Shown here: positions 25,800 through 35,231 of the stretch, piece after piece
Layout: each line of letters opens with the position of its first letter
Numbering within the stretch: position 1 is the stretch's first letter
Source: Lachnospiraceae bacterium
GTDB lineage: Bacteria > Bacillota > Clostridia > Lachnospirales > Lachnospiraceae
Direction: 5' to 3'
Length of the DNA: 57,382 nucleotides
Assembly (NCBI GenBank): GCA_015057955.1
Contig: SVDE01000004.1
Span: 1 to 57,382, forward strand
Position numbers and translations under genes: made by a program
The notes under the pieces: model-generated
Told to the model about the DNA's origin: nothing
What the model saw: the letters and a program-made list of their open reading frames with translations, nothing else
The model's database searches: none

Positions 25800-27866
25800 A
25801 TGAAAAAGAATCGGATCCAGCTAAAGAAGATAATTATTGCTTTGATCATTATCATTGCTCTGCCGTTGGTATTGGAATGTTTCCTTTTCAACTTCCGATC
25901 CTTGGAATCCTTCTTTTTCCGGCCAATCGATACCGGGTGGAATGCAATTGGCATGGAAGATCTTGGAAACGGATCGTTTGAAGTAACAGATCCTGATAAC
26001 GCAGGACTGGAATTTTCAGGGATCAATGCCCATGTGGACAGCGTTTATCTGGATATCAACTGTCCGGACGGTTCTGATACGGCATATTCTGTAAATATAT
26101 ACATGACGGATGCCGGACATGCTCTTTACACAAAACTGTCTGACACAGAAATAGTTCCCAAACTTGATGAAAGTAAATACATAAGAGTCCATCTGCAGGG
26201 AGACAGTGAAAAAATCTCTATTCGCGTCAATAACCTGAAAGAAGGGCAGGCATATGATCTAAAGGCTGAACTGAACTCCGGAAGGCCTTTCATTTTCAGG
26301 TGGTGGAGGGTCATTGCATTGATCCTGCTTTTTGGCCTGATCTATTTTTTCAGACCGGGTTCTCCCGTTTATGGGATCATATTTAATGCTGCAGACATCA
26401 GGCAGCTTTTAGTTACAGGCGTATTTATCATTGCATCTGTGGTCGTCTTTTCCGGAATAACATATTTATTCAGGATTGAAAACCGTGGGAGCAATGATAC
26501 CTGGGAGCAGTACAGCTATCTTGCGCAGTCACTTTCCGCGGGACACACCTATCTGGATATTGAACCGCCTGCAGCATTGGCTGAAATGGAGGATCCTTAC
26601 GACTGCGCATTAAGGGCTGAAGTATTAGAAAAAGCCGGGGAGACATATGTTCTCGATTATGCATATTTTGACGGTAAATATTATTGCTATTTTGGGGTAG
26701 TGCCCGTACTGCTGTTTTATCTTCCGTATCTGATGCTTACCGGAAAGGCACTCAGTACTGCGATCCCCATGATGATCGCAATAGCGCTGTTCATCGCTGC
26801 AGCTTTCTGGTTTATAGCTGTGCTCATAAGAAGATTCTTTCCGCAGACATCATTTGGACTTTACATCCTTCTCTCATGTGTGCTTGTTGCGGGGTCAGGT
26901 CTGACATATGGGGCGGCTTTCCCTGTGATATATTCATTGCCGATAACTCTGGGAATTGCATTTGATCTTCTTGGAATATCCTGTTGGCTTAGCGCATTAA
27001 AAGATGACGGAAAACTCCGAAAAGCTTATTTGCTGATCGGAGCGCTGTTTATCGCTCTTGTTATCGGATGCAGACCGCAGCTTGCGATAGCGGTTTTCCT
27101 CGCATTCCCCATTTTCCGGAAGCAGATCAGGGACAGACAGTTCTTCAGTGTAAAAGGATTAGGAAATACCCTTTGTATCATTGCGCCATTCCTGATCATC
27201 GGAATCGGAGCGATGTATTATAATCATGTCCGTTTCGGGAGCCCGTTTGATTTTGGCGCAACATATAATCTTACGGGATTTGACATGACGCACAGAGGGT
27301 TTGATCTTTCAAGATTCGGGATCGGGTTCTTTGAATATTTGTTCCAGCCTTTCAGGGTCGCACTTCAGTTCCCGTATGTCTTTTCAACATCACCTCATCT
27401 GGGCATTTTAACTGATTACCAGGGTGAGGTAATGAATGAGACGTTCTTCGGAGGATTTTTCTTCTTTAATATATTTGGGGCATTTATCTTCAGATTTGCA
27501 GGGTGCGGAAAAGATCTGAAGAAAAAGGGATTATTCAGCTTTACTTTATTTAATATGATCTTCGGGCTGATCATCATGGCGGTGGATATACAGATGGTCG
27601 GCATAATCTACAGGTATCTTACGGATTTTTCAATGTTCCTGCTGATACCGGCGGTTATCATTGCACTGTCTCTTATGGAGAATATGACCGCTGCAAATGA
27701 AAGAAGAAGGATGCTTGTTTGGATAGTGACCTTAAGCATGTTAACGATCGCTGTTAATTATTATATTCTTATAGCTGCAGACAGGCCTAACAGTCTATAT
27801 CATTATAATCCGTTGATCTATTATAAGTTCAAATACCAGCTGTTTTCATTCCTGTCGATCAGATAG
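25800..27866 (+). CDS. Polytopic membrane protein, GT-C glycosyltransferase-like
   Basis: A 688-residue protein with one N-terminal membrane segment (about 8-28) and a soluble beta-rich stretch (about 40-155). About eleven further membrane segments follow. An extracytoplasmic loop after the third segment contains NDTWEQYSYLAQSL and an acidic YDCALRAEVLE region, which recalls the first loop of GT-C lipid-linked-sugar transferases. I do not recognise a named family with confidence. It lies 18 bases after the YidC-like/sulfatase fusion on the same strand and may add a sugar to the same polymer on the outer face of the membrane. Confidence 0.6.
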   Translation: MKKNRIQLKKIIIALIIIIALPLVLECFLFNFRSLESFFFRPIDTGWNAIGMEDLGNGSFEVTDPDNAGLEFSGINAHVDSVYLDINCPDGSDTAYSVNIYMTDAGHALYTKLSDTEIVPKLDESKYIRVHLQGDSEKISIRVNNLKEGQAYDLKAELNSGRPFIFRWWRVIALILLFGLIYFFRPGSPVYGIIFNAADIRQLLVTGVFIIASVVVFSGITYLFRIENRGSNDTWEQYSYLAQSLSAGHTYLDIEPPAALAEMEDPYDCALRAEVLEKAGETYVLDYAYFDGKYYCYFGVVPVLLFYLPYLMLTGKALSTAIPMMIAIALFIAAAFWFIAVLIRRFFPQTSFGLYILLSCVLVAGSGLTYGAAFPVIYSLPITLGIAFDLLGISCWLSALKDDGKLRKAYLLIGALFIALVIGCRPQLAIAVFLAFPIFRKQIRDRQFFSVKGLGNTLCIIAPFLIIGIGAMYYNHVRFGSPFDFGATYNLTGFDMTHRGFDLSRFGIGFFEYLFQPFRVALQFPYVFSTSPHLGILTDYQGEVMNETFFGGFFFFNIFGAFIFRFAGCGKDLKKKGLFSFTLFNMIFGLIIMAVDIQMVGIIYRYLTDFSMFLLIPAVIIALSLMENMTAANERRRMLVWIVTLSMLTIAVNYYILIAADRPNSLYHYNPLIYYKFKYQLFSFLSIR

Positions 27867-27875
27867 CTGCCTGTG

Positions 27876-27904
27876 TTGACGTTATAATACTGCAATGATA
27901 TAAT
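27876..27904 (+). promoter_or_regulatory. Strong sigma-A promoter before acyltransferase/phosphonate genes
   Basis: TTGACG at 27876-27881, a 17-base spacer and TATAAT at 27899-27904 (11 of 12 consensus bases). A small hairpin, CAAGGG/CCCTTG at 27919-27938, follows in the leader. It probably drives the run of genes from 27970 to 36940, since the gaps between them are at most about 31 bases. Confidence 0.75.
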
Positions 27905-27969
27905 CCGACTTGTTATGTCAAGGGGAGAAAATCCCTTGTTATTGTTGCGTAAAGAAATAACTTGAGCTG

Positions 27970-29058
27970 ATGTCAGTTAAGAGTAATGATGGAAGAATTG
28001 CATATCTGGATGTCATAAGGGCGGCCAGCATGATACTGGTAGTTTATTGCCATTATGTGCTCCTTGATGCCGGATCATTTGCGGGCAACGTGATAATGAC
28101 ATGCGCGTGGGTAGGGGTTCCGTGTTTCATGATGGTTTCCGGCGCGCTGATGCACAGAAGTGAAATGTTTGTCTGGAAAAAATATCTGTTCAAGATCCTT
28201 ACTGCTTATCTTGTCCTTGCCGCCTGGAAAGTTATTTATCTGCTTGTTTATGTAGGATTGGGAACTTTGCCTGGAAGCGTATGGCAGATCATCCAATATG
28301 TTTTTTTCTTTGGCAGCATTGATGGTATCAATACCGGTGTCATGTGGTACATGACAGCATATCTGATCGTTTTGCTGATCTATCCGGTGACGCATTTCCT
28401 TTTCAGAAAGGCAGGCAAAGCCGGGAAAATACTGGTGCTGTTTTTGATGATATTGACATTTGCGTCAGGGATCTTTCTTTTCTCTCTTGGGTGGGTATGC
28501 AGGACTATCAGCATAAAAACGGGTATTGCGATATTTGACATATCAGGCCTTGCGGCTGCCTTTCCGTTTACAAATTATGCGTGCATGATCTTTTATTTTC
28601 TTGCCGGTGCATTCCTGCTTGAATACAGGGACCGGATACTTGGGAAGAAGGCATTATTAAGATGGATCTCGGCAGCTGCTTTCGTGATCGGAGTGGCAGG
28701 ACTGCTCATGGTAAAATACGCTGATGCTTCTGTTTGGACATGGGCAGGAATATATATCGCAGATGGTTACAGACACATATCTACGCTTATTGCATCGATA
28801 GGATTCTATGTGTTTTTATCGCTGTTTGAGTACAAAGGATTTTTCCTTTTCCTGGGAAGGACTGTAGGCAGCAGCACGCTGGGCATATACTATATGCATT
28901 ACATAGTGCTTGCAGTCTGCAGCAGGCTGTTATATCCGAGGCTTCCGGAGTATTTCTTTGGAATGAACCTTTTGAAAACACTTCTGGCAGCGGCATTTTG
29001 TGCAGTCATAACTTATCTGATCGGCAAAATACCGATTGTCAGCAAATTAGTAAAATGA
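27970..29058 (+). CDS. Acyltransferase-3 family membrane protein
   Basis: A 362-residue polytopic O-acyltransferase with about ten membrane segments. The N-terminal YLDVIRAASMILVVYCHYVLLDAG carries the family Arg and His. FMMVSGALM and the late STLGIYYMHYIVLA complete the pattern. It is probably involved in acylating a surface glycan; the acceptor is unknown. No clear ribosome site precedes the ATG, but the N-terminus fits the family. Its stop overlaps the next start (ATGA), and the next gene is a paralogue. Confidence 0.87.
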   Translation: MSVKSNDGRIAYLDVIRAASMILVVYCHYVLLDAGSFAGNVIMTCAWVGVPCFMMVSGALMHRSEMFVWKKYLFKILTAYLVLAAWKVIYLLVYVGLGTLPGSVWQIIQYVFFFGSIDGINTGVMWYMTAYLIVLLIYPVTHFLFRKAGKAGKILVLFLMILTFASGIFLFSLGWVCRTISIKTGIAIFDISGLAAAFPFTNYACMIFYFLAGAFLLEYRDRILGKKALLRWISAAAFVIGVAGLLMVKYADASVWTWAGIYIADGYRHISTLIASIGFYVFLSLFEYKGFFLFLGRTVGSSTLGIYYMHYIVLAVCSRLLYPRLPEYFFGMNLLKTLLAAAFCAVITYLIGKIPIVSKLVK

Positions 29059-30149
29059 GCTCAGTACAGTCTTCAGACAACAGAATAAAATGGCTTGACA
29101 TGGCAAGAGCAATTGCCATTCTCTGCGTTGTGATCTGCCACATTAATGATAATGTGTATTCGATCAATGCTGAATTCATGACTTCGCTCGGTTTTATACC
29201 GGAGTTTATTGCTTTATTCCTCAGAACGCTCGGAAGGGCAGGCGGTGTGCCGATCTTTCTTATGCTTACCGGATACCTTCTGCTTGATCGTGATTATGAT
29301 GAGCAGGCCATGAAACATTTCTGGAAGGATAAATGGCTGCATCTTCTTATCTGTACATGGATATGGATAGTTATAGACAGGATCTTCATGTATTTCATAG
29401 GAAGAGGCGTATCTGTTACCGATACGGTCAGAGAGATCCTGTTCCTGAAATCTGTCGAACTGGGGCATGCCTGGTACATGCCGATGATTATAGGAATGTA
29501 CCTGCTCATACCTTTTGTCGCACGCGGATTAAAGAAGATAAATCCTTCTGCATACTTACCGGTCATCATAATACTGATACTTATGGTATTTGCTTATCCA
29601 ACCTTGTATTCGGTAAACCATCTTGCTGTGTTAAATTCCATTGTCGGCCGCGAACTGTCACTGCAGATCAATCTGGGATTCAGCGGCGGCGCGTATGGAA
29701 TGTACATGATTTTCGGATATCTTATAAAGACAGGCTTGTTCAAAAAGATCCGGTCATACATTCTTTGGATCGTTTTCGCTTTGGCGTTTCTGGGAACTGT
29801 CTTCTTTCAGATATGGATGTTTGCCGGAGGATACAGTTATGATCTCTGGTATAACAACCTTCTGGTTTTTATCACCTCGGCAAGTCTGTTTGAGCTGATG
29901 TCCAGAACTGACAAAGTTTATGCTTATCCTGCTGTAAAGGTGATCGCCTATTATTCTTTTGCGATATATCTTGTCCATAATCTGATCCTGCTGGCTGTCT
30001 TTAAGGTATTAAAGGCTAATGATATTCACATCGGATATGTACCGGCTCATGTGATCATGTTAATTGCTGTCACCGGATTGGCGCTTGCAGTCGTATGGGC
30101 TATCAGTAAGATCCCAAAGGCAGGGAAGTACATTTTTTATTTGAAATAA
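29055..30149 (+). CDS. Acyltransferase-3 family membrane protein
   Basis: A 364-residue paralogue of the preceding gene. The N-terminal WLDMARAIAILCVVICHINDN, then FLMLTGYLL, and the late YYSFAIYLVHNLILL are typical. I start it at ATG 29055, which overlaps the previous stop; a longer reading from 28998 would run inside the upstream gene. Its C-terminal half closely resembles the broken gene at 45946-46307, so that pseudogene is a decayed relative. PEP mutase follows 31 bases later after AAGGAGG. Confidence 0.87.
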   Translation: MSSVQSSDNRIKWLDMARAIAILCVVICHINDNVYSINAEFMTSLGFIPEFIALFLRTLGRAGGVPIFLMLTGYLLLDRDYDEQAMKHFWKDKWLHLLICTWIWIVIDRIFMYFIGRGVSVTDTVREILFLKSVELGHAWYMPMIIGMYLLIPFVARGLKKINPSAYLPVIIILILMVFAYPTLYSVNHLAVLNSIVGRELSLQINLGFSGGAYGMYMIFGYLIKTGLFKKIRSYILWIVFALAFLGTVFFQIWMFAGGYSYDLWYNNLLVFITSASLFELMSRTDKVYAYPAVKVIAYYSFAIYLVHNLILLAVFKVLKANDIHIGYVPAHVIMLIAVTGLALAVVWAISKIPKAGKYIFYLK

Positions 30150-30180
30150 AACAGCTTAATACTGTTAAGGAGGACATATA

Positions 30181-31479
30181 ATGAAAACAGTTTACACATG
30201 CTTTTGCACTGATGTGATCCATGACGGACATATCAATATAATCAATCATGCAAAAGAGTATGGAAGGGTAGTCGTCGGATGCCTTAGTGACAGAGAAATG
30301 ATCCGCTGCACAAAATTCCCGACTACTTCAGAAGAAGAGCGAGTTGCTTTGTATAGATCCCTGGATGGGGTGGATGAAGTCGTAATGCAGAATGACATGC
30401 TGTACGATGATGTTATCAGTACGATCCATCCGGATTATGTAATACATGGAGATAACTGGAAAGAGGGTTCTGAAAAGTCTGTCAGAGAACACGTAAAAAA
30501 ACTTCTTGATGAATATGGCGGACAGATCATAGATGTTCCGTATACATATAATGAAAATGTCAGAAAAGTGGATCAGAAACTGAAAGAGAAACTGTCCATG
30601 TCTGAATACAGAAGAAAACGTCTCCGCCAGCTCATAGAGATGACGCCGATCGTAAAAGTAATGGAGGCGCATAGCGGTATCACCGGGTTGATCGTTGAAA
30701 AAACTGTTGTTGAAGAGGATAACGGCAGGCTTGATCAGTTTGATGCAATGTGGGTTTCATCTCTTTGCGACAGTACGGAAAAAGGCAAACCTGACATTGA
30801 GCTGGTTGACATGACATCCAGACAGAGGACGATCGCCGATATCATGGAAGTCACAACCAAACCCATAATCCTTGACGGAGATACAGGCGGACTTACTGAG
30901 CACTTCGTTTACAACGTCCGTACCCTGGAAAGGATGGGCGTAAGCGCCGTAATAATCGAGGATAAGACGGGACTTAAGAAAAACAGCCTTTTCGGTACAG
31001 AGGTAGTACAGACTCAGGAGACAATTGAAAACTTCTGCGAAAAAATAGCCGCAGGAAAGAAGGCACAGCTGTCTGATGATTTCATGATCATAGCCAGGAT
31101 TGAAAGCCTTATATTGGAAAAAGGCATGGAGGATGCGCTTGAAAGGGCATTTGCTTTCGTTAAGGCCGGGGCTGACGGTATCATGATCCACAGCAGAAAG
31201 AAAGATCCTGCGGAGATCTTTGAATTCTGCGATCTGTTCAGAAAACAGGATCCAAAGACGCCTATAGTGGTAGTTCCCACATCATACAATCAGGTTACGG
31301 AAGATGAACTGGCCGCCCATGGAGTGAACATAGTCATTTATGCAAACCAGCTTCTGAGGGCTGCTTTCCCTGCAATGCAGAAAACTGCCGAGCTGATCCT
31401 TCGTTCACACAGAGCTCTTGAAGCTGACAGCCAGCTTATGCCGTTCGGTGACATTATCCGTCTTATAGACGAACTGTAG
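30181..31479 (+). CDS. aepX: Phosphoenolpyruvate mutase with N-terminal nucleotidyltransferase-like domain
   Basis: First enzyme of phosphonate biosynthesis: it rearranges PEP to phosphonopyruvate, forming the C-P bond. Residues about 1-135 resemble a TagD-type cytidylyltransferase, with His14 and His17 in the HxGH motif and HGDNW. The RTEGIST-like motif that closes TagD-type active sites is not visible, so activity of this half is uncertain. Residues about 150-432 are the mutase: WVSSLCDS, ILDGDTGG with metal-site Asp residues, and the diagnostic EDKTGLKKNS motif, which separates true mutases from isocitrate-lyase relatives. A strong AAGGAGG precedes the ATG. Downstream genes supply further phosphonate steps. 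Confidence 0.93.
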   Translation: MKTVYTCFCTDVIHDGHINIINHAKEYGRVVVGCLSDREMIRCTKFPTTSEEERVALYRSLDGVDEVVMQNDMLYDDVISTIHPDYVIHGDNWKEGSEKSVREHVKKLLDEYGGQIIDVPYTYNENVRKVDQKLKEKLSMSEYRRKRLRQLIEMTPIVKVMEAHSGITGLIVEKTVVEEDNGRLDQFDAMWVSSLCDSTEKGKPDIELVDMTSRQRTIADIMEVTTKPIILDGDTGGLTEHFVYNVRTLERMGVSAVIIEDKTGLKKNSLFGTEVVQTQETIENFCEKIAAGKKAQLSDDFMIIARIESLILEKGMEDALERAFAFVKAGADGIMIHSRKKDPAEIFEFCDLFRKQDPKTPIVVVPTSYNQVTEDELAAHGVNIVIYANQLLRAAFPAMQKTAELILRSHRALEADSQLMPFGDIIRLIDEL

Positions 31480-31492
31480 AAAAGAGGGAAAA

Positions 31493-32239
31493 GTGGATCG
31501 GAAATATCTTATTCTCTCGGATATTCATGGCAACATGAGTGCACTTGACGCTGTGCTCACTGACTGCTGCAATGAGGAGTTTGACGGGATCATTCTGCTC
31601 GGGGACTGTATTGACTATGGTATGCGGTCAAACGAAGTCATAGACAGACTGACAGAACTCTCTGAGGGAAAATGGAAAAACAGGATACTTGTCAACATAT
31701 GGGGAAATCATGAAAAGCTGGTCATAGATAAAGATCTTGAAAGGCTTTCTTCAGACCGGGGAAGAGTAATGGCTGAGTATACAGCACGCCATCTTAATGA
31801 CGCTTCATTAAGTTACATAGAAAACTCAATGAACCGTTCAGGGTTGCAGCAGGTGGACATCTGCGGATTAAAATGTCTGGCTGTTCACGGGTCTTTGGAT
31901 GATCACTATTGGAAAGCAGTTGCTCCGGGGGAACTTAAGGGAGACTACTCCAGATATGATATAGTGTTCGGAGGACATTCTCATTACTCGCATTGCTTTT
32001 CACATTTTTATCCGGCTGATGCTCCGAAGATGAGAAATAAAAAAGCCGTAATGTTTATCAACCCCGGATCTGTAGGACAGCCCAGAAATCAGAATCCCTA
32101 TGCCCAGTATGCAGTACTGCATATTCCTTCAAAAAAAGTGGAACTCAGGGCAGTCGAATATGATGTGGCATATGAGCAGTCCCTTTATCCGGATGAGATC
32201 GATGATTTTTACAGAGTAAGGCTGACAAATGGAATATAA
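31493..32239 (+). CDS. Calcineurin-like metallophosphoesterase
   Basis: A 248-residue two-metal phosphoesterase. All signature blocks are present: SDIHGN, GDCIDYG, WGNHEK and GGHSHYSH. It starts with GTG at 31493 behind AAGAGGG. It lies 13 bases after PEP mutase inside the phosphonate gene run, so it might hydrolyse a phosphate ester or nucleotide intermediate there. The family is too broad to name a substrate. The end overlaps the longer reading frame of the next gene but not its preferred start. Confidence 0.83.
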   Translation: MDRKYLILSDIHGNMSALDAVLTDCCNEEFDGIILLGDCIDYGMRSNEVIDRLTELSEGKWKNRILVNIWGNHEKLVIDKDLERLSSDRGRVMAEYTARHLNDASLSYIENSMNRSGLQQVDICGLKCLAVHGSLDDHYWKAVAPGELKGDYSRYDIVFGGHSHYSHCFSHFYPADAPKMRNKKAVMFINPGSVGQPRNQNPYAQYAVLHIPSKKVELRAVEYDVAYEQSLYPDEIDDFYRVRLTNGI

Positions 32240-32258
32240 CCGTAAAGGAGTAGAAAAA

Positions 32259-33260
32259 ATGAGAAGATTATTTGCTATCAGCGGAGTGACCGGAATGACC
32301 GGAAACGAGCTTGTCAGGCAGATACTTACAGAAGACAGCAGTGATCATATACTTGGATTTGATAATTTCTTCGCGTCGTCAATAGATACCGTTTCAGATC
32401 ACATTGATGATAAAAGATTTGAGTTCTTTGAATATGACATTAATGATAAGGAGCAGATGCAGGATTTCGAAAACAGGGTAAAGGCTGTTTCTGATGACTA
32501 TGATGAGATCATATACATAAATTGCGCGGCAGTTGTTCATACCGAGCATTTCTATGAAGTGTATTCGACTTTTGAGACCAATGTTGAAGGAATGAACGGA
32601 TTCCTCCAGCAGGCGATAAGGGTGGGGGCTCAAAAGTATATCAACTGCTCAACATCCGAAGTTTATTCAATGAATTCATGGAATGCGGACGGAGGAGTCA
32701 GAGAAAGCGATTTCCTTACACTTGCAACAGCTGAACACAGTCAGAGGACAAGCTATGCTGCAGGCAAGCTCCTTACAGAGTTCTTCATGAAAGATGCGGT
32801 AGATAAGGGGAAAATAAAAGGATGCTCCATTCGTTTCGCGAATGTATACAGCAGAGACGAGAGATTTCCTAAGCATATCATTCCGTTTATCATCAGCAGT
32901 CTTCGTGACAACGGAAAGGTAGTCCTGCTTGAAAATTCCAGAAAGAACTGCAGGACATTCCTTAACAATTATGACAGCTGCAGCGCGGTGCTTGCTCTTG
33001 CGTCAACAGATAATGCGCTTGACGGAAGTGTTTATAACGTTGCAACTGATGAAGAAGTTTCGATCATAGAACTGGTCAGGCTTTGCGCGTCAAAAATGGG
33101 TATCGAAGATCCGGTCATAGAGTTTTCCGGTTACAGGGAGTCTGATCCTGAGAGAAGGCTTCTTTCAACAGAGAAAATTCGCAGCAGAACAAATTGGATG
33201 CCGGCTGTAAGCCTTGATAAAGGGCTTTCAGAGTGTGTAGCCAACTATCTGAAGAAGTGA
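32259..33260 (+). CDS. NAD-dependent epimerase/dehydratase (extended SDR)
   Basis: A 333-residue extended short-chain dehydrogenase. The Rossmann motif SGVTGMTGNEL and the catalytic YAAGK are visible, with STSEVY supplying the Ser. Relatives act on nucleotide sugars as epimerases, dehydratases or reductases. The start is ATG 32259, 8 bases after AAAGGAG; the in-frame ATG at 32229 overlaps the phosphoesterase gene. It probably prepares a sugar for the glycan, but a role on a phosphonate aldehyde cannot be excluded. Confidence 0.83.
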   Translation: MRRLFAISGVTGMTGNELVRQILTEDSSDHILGFDNFFASSIDTVSDHIDDKRFEFFEYDINDKEQMQDFENRVKAVSDDYDEIIYINCAAVVHTEHFYEVYSTFETNVEGMNGFLQQAIRVGAQKYINCSTSEVYSMNSWNADGGVRESDFLTLATAEHSQRTSYAAGKLLTEFFMKDAVDKGKIKGCSIRFANVYSRDERFPKHIIPFIISSLRDNGKVVLLENSRKNCRTFLNNYDSCSAVLALASTDNALDGSVYNVATDEEVSIIELVRLCASKMGIEDPVIEFSGYRESDPERRLLSTEKIRSRTNWMPAVSLDKGLSECVANYLKK

Positions 33261-33267
33261 GGCAAAA

Positions 33268-34029
33268 ATGAAAACTGCCATTATCACAGTTGCCGGGATA
33301 TCAAGCAGGTTTAATAAAGGGATCCCTGAAAGGGAAAAGAAGCTGAAGGCAGTATTCTTTGAAGAGAATAAGGAAGACACCCTGCTTTTTCATCTCCTGC
33401 AGTCATGTTCATTTGCAGACAGGATAATCGTTGTCGGCGGATATCAATACGAAGCCCTTTGCGATTACTGCAATATGCTTGCAAACCATCTGAAAGACAA
33501 GGTCACACTGGTCTATAACGAACATTTTGAGGATCTTGCGTCAGGATACAGCCTTTATCTTGGATTGAAAGAAGCTTTTAAGGATGATGTCGATGAAATC
33601 CTGTTTGTTGAAGGAGATCTTGATATCGACAGGGTATCATTCGAAAAAGCAGTAAACAGTCCTTTAAGCGTTCTGACTTATAATTATGAACCGATATATG
33701 CCTCAAAAGCCGTGGTGCTTTATAAGGACGAAAATGGCAGATTCCGTTATGCATTTAATTCGGATCATGGCATGCTTAAGATCGATGGTCCGTTTTCGTG
33801 CATATTAAACTCGGGCCAGCTTTGGAAATTTACTGAAGTTGATAATCTCAAAAAAGCTAATGAGGGATTCTATAAAGAGGAAAAAGACGGTACCAATCTG
33901 CGTATAATACAGCGCTATCTTGATCTTGGCACTGAAACAGAGCTGATAGGACTTAAACGCTGGACAAATTGCAATACAAGAGAAGACTATCATAGGATAG
34001 TTTCATACTGGGAAGGAGACAATAAATGA
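33268..34029 (+). CDS. LicC-like sugar/choline-phosphate nucleotidyltransferase
   Basis: A 253-residue GT-A-like nucleotidyltransferase. The N-terminal ITVAGISSRFNKG is a variant of the nucleotide-binding signature, and YNEHFEDLASGYSLYLGL followed by FVEGDLDID matches the LicC/phosphonate cytidylyltransferase pattern. With PEP mutase, phosphonopyruvate decarboxylase and LicD nearby, it is a good candidate for activating a phosphonate with CTP. The LicD proteins would then transfer the activated phosphonate to sugar. That assignment is inference; it could activate a sugar phosphate instead. The last 4 bases overlap the next gene. Confidence 0.75.
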   Translation: MKTAIITVAGISSRFNKGIPEREKKLKAVFFEENKEDTLLFHLLQSCSFADRIIVVGGYQYEALCDYCNMLANHLKDKVTLVYNEHFEDLASGYSLYLGLKEAFKDDVDEILFVEGDLDIDRVSFEKAVNSPLSVLTYNYEPIYASKAVVLYKDENGRFRYAFNSDHGMLKIDGPFSCILNSGQLWKFTEVDNLKKANEGFYKEEKDGTNLRIIQRYLDLGTETELIGLKRWTNCNTREDYHRIVSYWEGDNK

Positions 34030-35210
34030 AATCACTGGAAAACAGACTGAAAACGATCGAGGAACATGTTAAGAGCGACAGTATCAAGGTAATGATAATC
34101 GGACTCGGAAGTGTAGGAGCATATCTGATGGATTATCTTATCAGCAGAAATGATCCTGCGATCAGCGTGATAGCAGTAGGCAGAGATGCAGCTAAAATGC
34201 AGATGAAAGTTAATATCGCAAGCGTTGCAGGCCTTATCAGAGGCGTAAACAGATCACACGTATATGTTGAGGGCGGAGTGGACCTTAATGACGTGGAGGC
34301 GATCGCGGCTGCGATCAGAAAATATGAGCCCGATTTTATAGTTAATTCCAGCAGAGCATATCCCGGCCTTAAGTATGGAAGCATTTCATGGGGAAATGTA
34401 AGAGCATATGGAATATGGACACCTCTTTCAATACGTTTTACAAAAAATGTAATGGAGGCTTGTGAAAAAGCGGATACAGATGCAGTAGTGATCAATACAT
34501 CTTATTCTGACGCCGTTATCCCTTGGCTCAAGAGCGCCGGAAAGGCATTCCCCGATTTTGGAAGCGGCAATCTCAATCATCTTATACCCCGCATGAAATT
34601 TGCTGTAGCAAACATGCTGGGAGTCGATGATTTCTGGAATGTAAGCTTAATGTTTGCAGCCGGCCATTTCCATGATGTGTGCATAAGCAAAGAAGGACAT
34701 ACTGAGGGTGTAAAGCTTCCGCTTAAGGTCTATTACAGAGGCGAGGAAAAACAGCTCTCTGCCGATGACATCTTTGCAGCCTGCAGCATTCCGATGCCTG
34801 TTGACCAGACCAGAAACATGATGAACGCTTCAAGTAACTATCAGATCATTACAGCAGTGATCGATGCGATCCGTACAGGAGAAGACCAGAGGGTTTTCAG
34901 CCCGGGCTTTGGCGGAAATATAGGAGGATATCCCGTGACTGTAGGTTATGTGGATGGTGTGCTTGGAGCAAGAATAGACGAATCTGTTTTCAGTTTTGAA
35001 GAAATGAATAAAGCCGACAGGGAGTCAATGGCCCTTGACGGAGTAGAAGATGTCAGGGATGGAATGCTCATATATACCGATCATCTTATTGAAAAGGCAC
35101 AAAATGCATTTGGGGTAACACTTCCCAAGACTGTTGCTTACGACGATATTGATAAAACCGCAAAATTCATAATTGATGAGATAATCATTCCTCAGACAGA
35201 AGGAAAATGA
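34026..35210 (+). CDS. Unassigned NAD(P)-binding oxidoreductase in phosphonate cluster
   Basis: A 394-residue protein with an N-terminal Rossmann motif (MIIGLGSVGAYLMDYLI, about residues 22-38) and a long C-terminal catalytic-like domain. The overall style recalls saccharopine-dehydrogenase or malate-dehydrogenase relatives, but I cannot name the family. It overlaps the nucleotidyltransferase gene by 4 bases (ATGA) and precedes phosphonopyruvate decarboxylase by 21. No aminoethylphosphonate transaminase is seen, so this enzyme is a candidate for converting phosphonoacetaldehyde or another phosphonate intermediate. This is a contextual guess. Confidence 0.6.
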   Translation: MKSLENRLKTIEEHVKSDSIKVMIIGLGSVGAYLMDYLISRNDPAISVIAVGRDAAKMQMKVNIASVAGLIRGVNRSHVYVEGGVDLNDVEAIAAAIRKYEPDFIVNSSRAYPGLKYGSISWGNVRAYGIWTPLSIRFTKNVMEACEKADTDAVVINTSYSDAVIPWLKSAGKAFPDFGSGNLNHLIPRMKFAVANMLGVDDFWNVSLMFAAGHFHDVCISKEGHTEGVKLPLKVYYRGEEKQLSADDIFAACSIPMPVDQTRNMMNASSNYQIITAVIDAIRTGEDQRVFSPGFGGNIGGYPVTVGYVDGVLGARIDESVFSFEEMNKADRESMALDGVEDVRDGMLIYTDHLIEKAQNAFGVTLPKTVAYDDIDKTAKFIIDEIIIPQTEGK

Positions 35211-35231
35211 TCCCCGGACAGGAGAACTATT

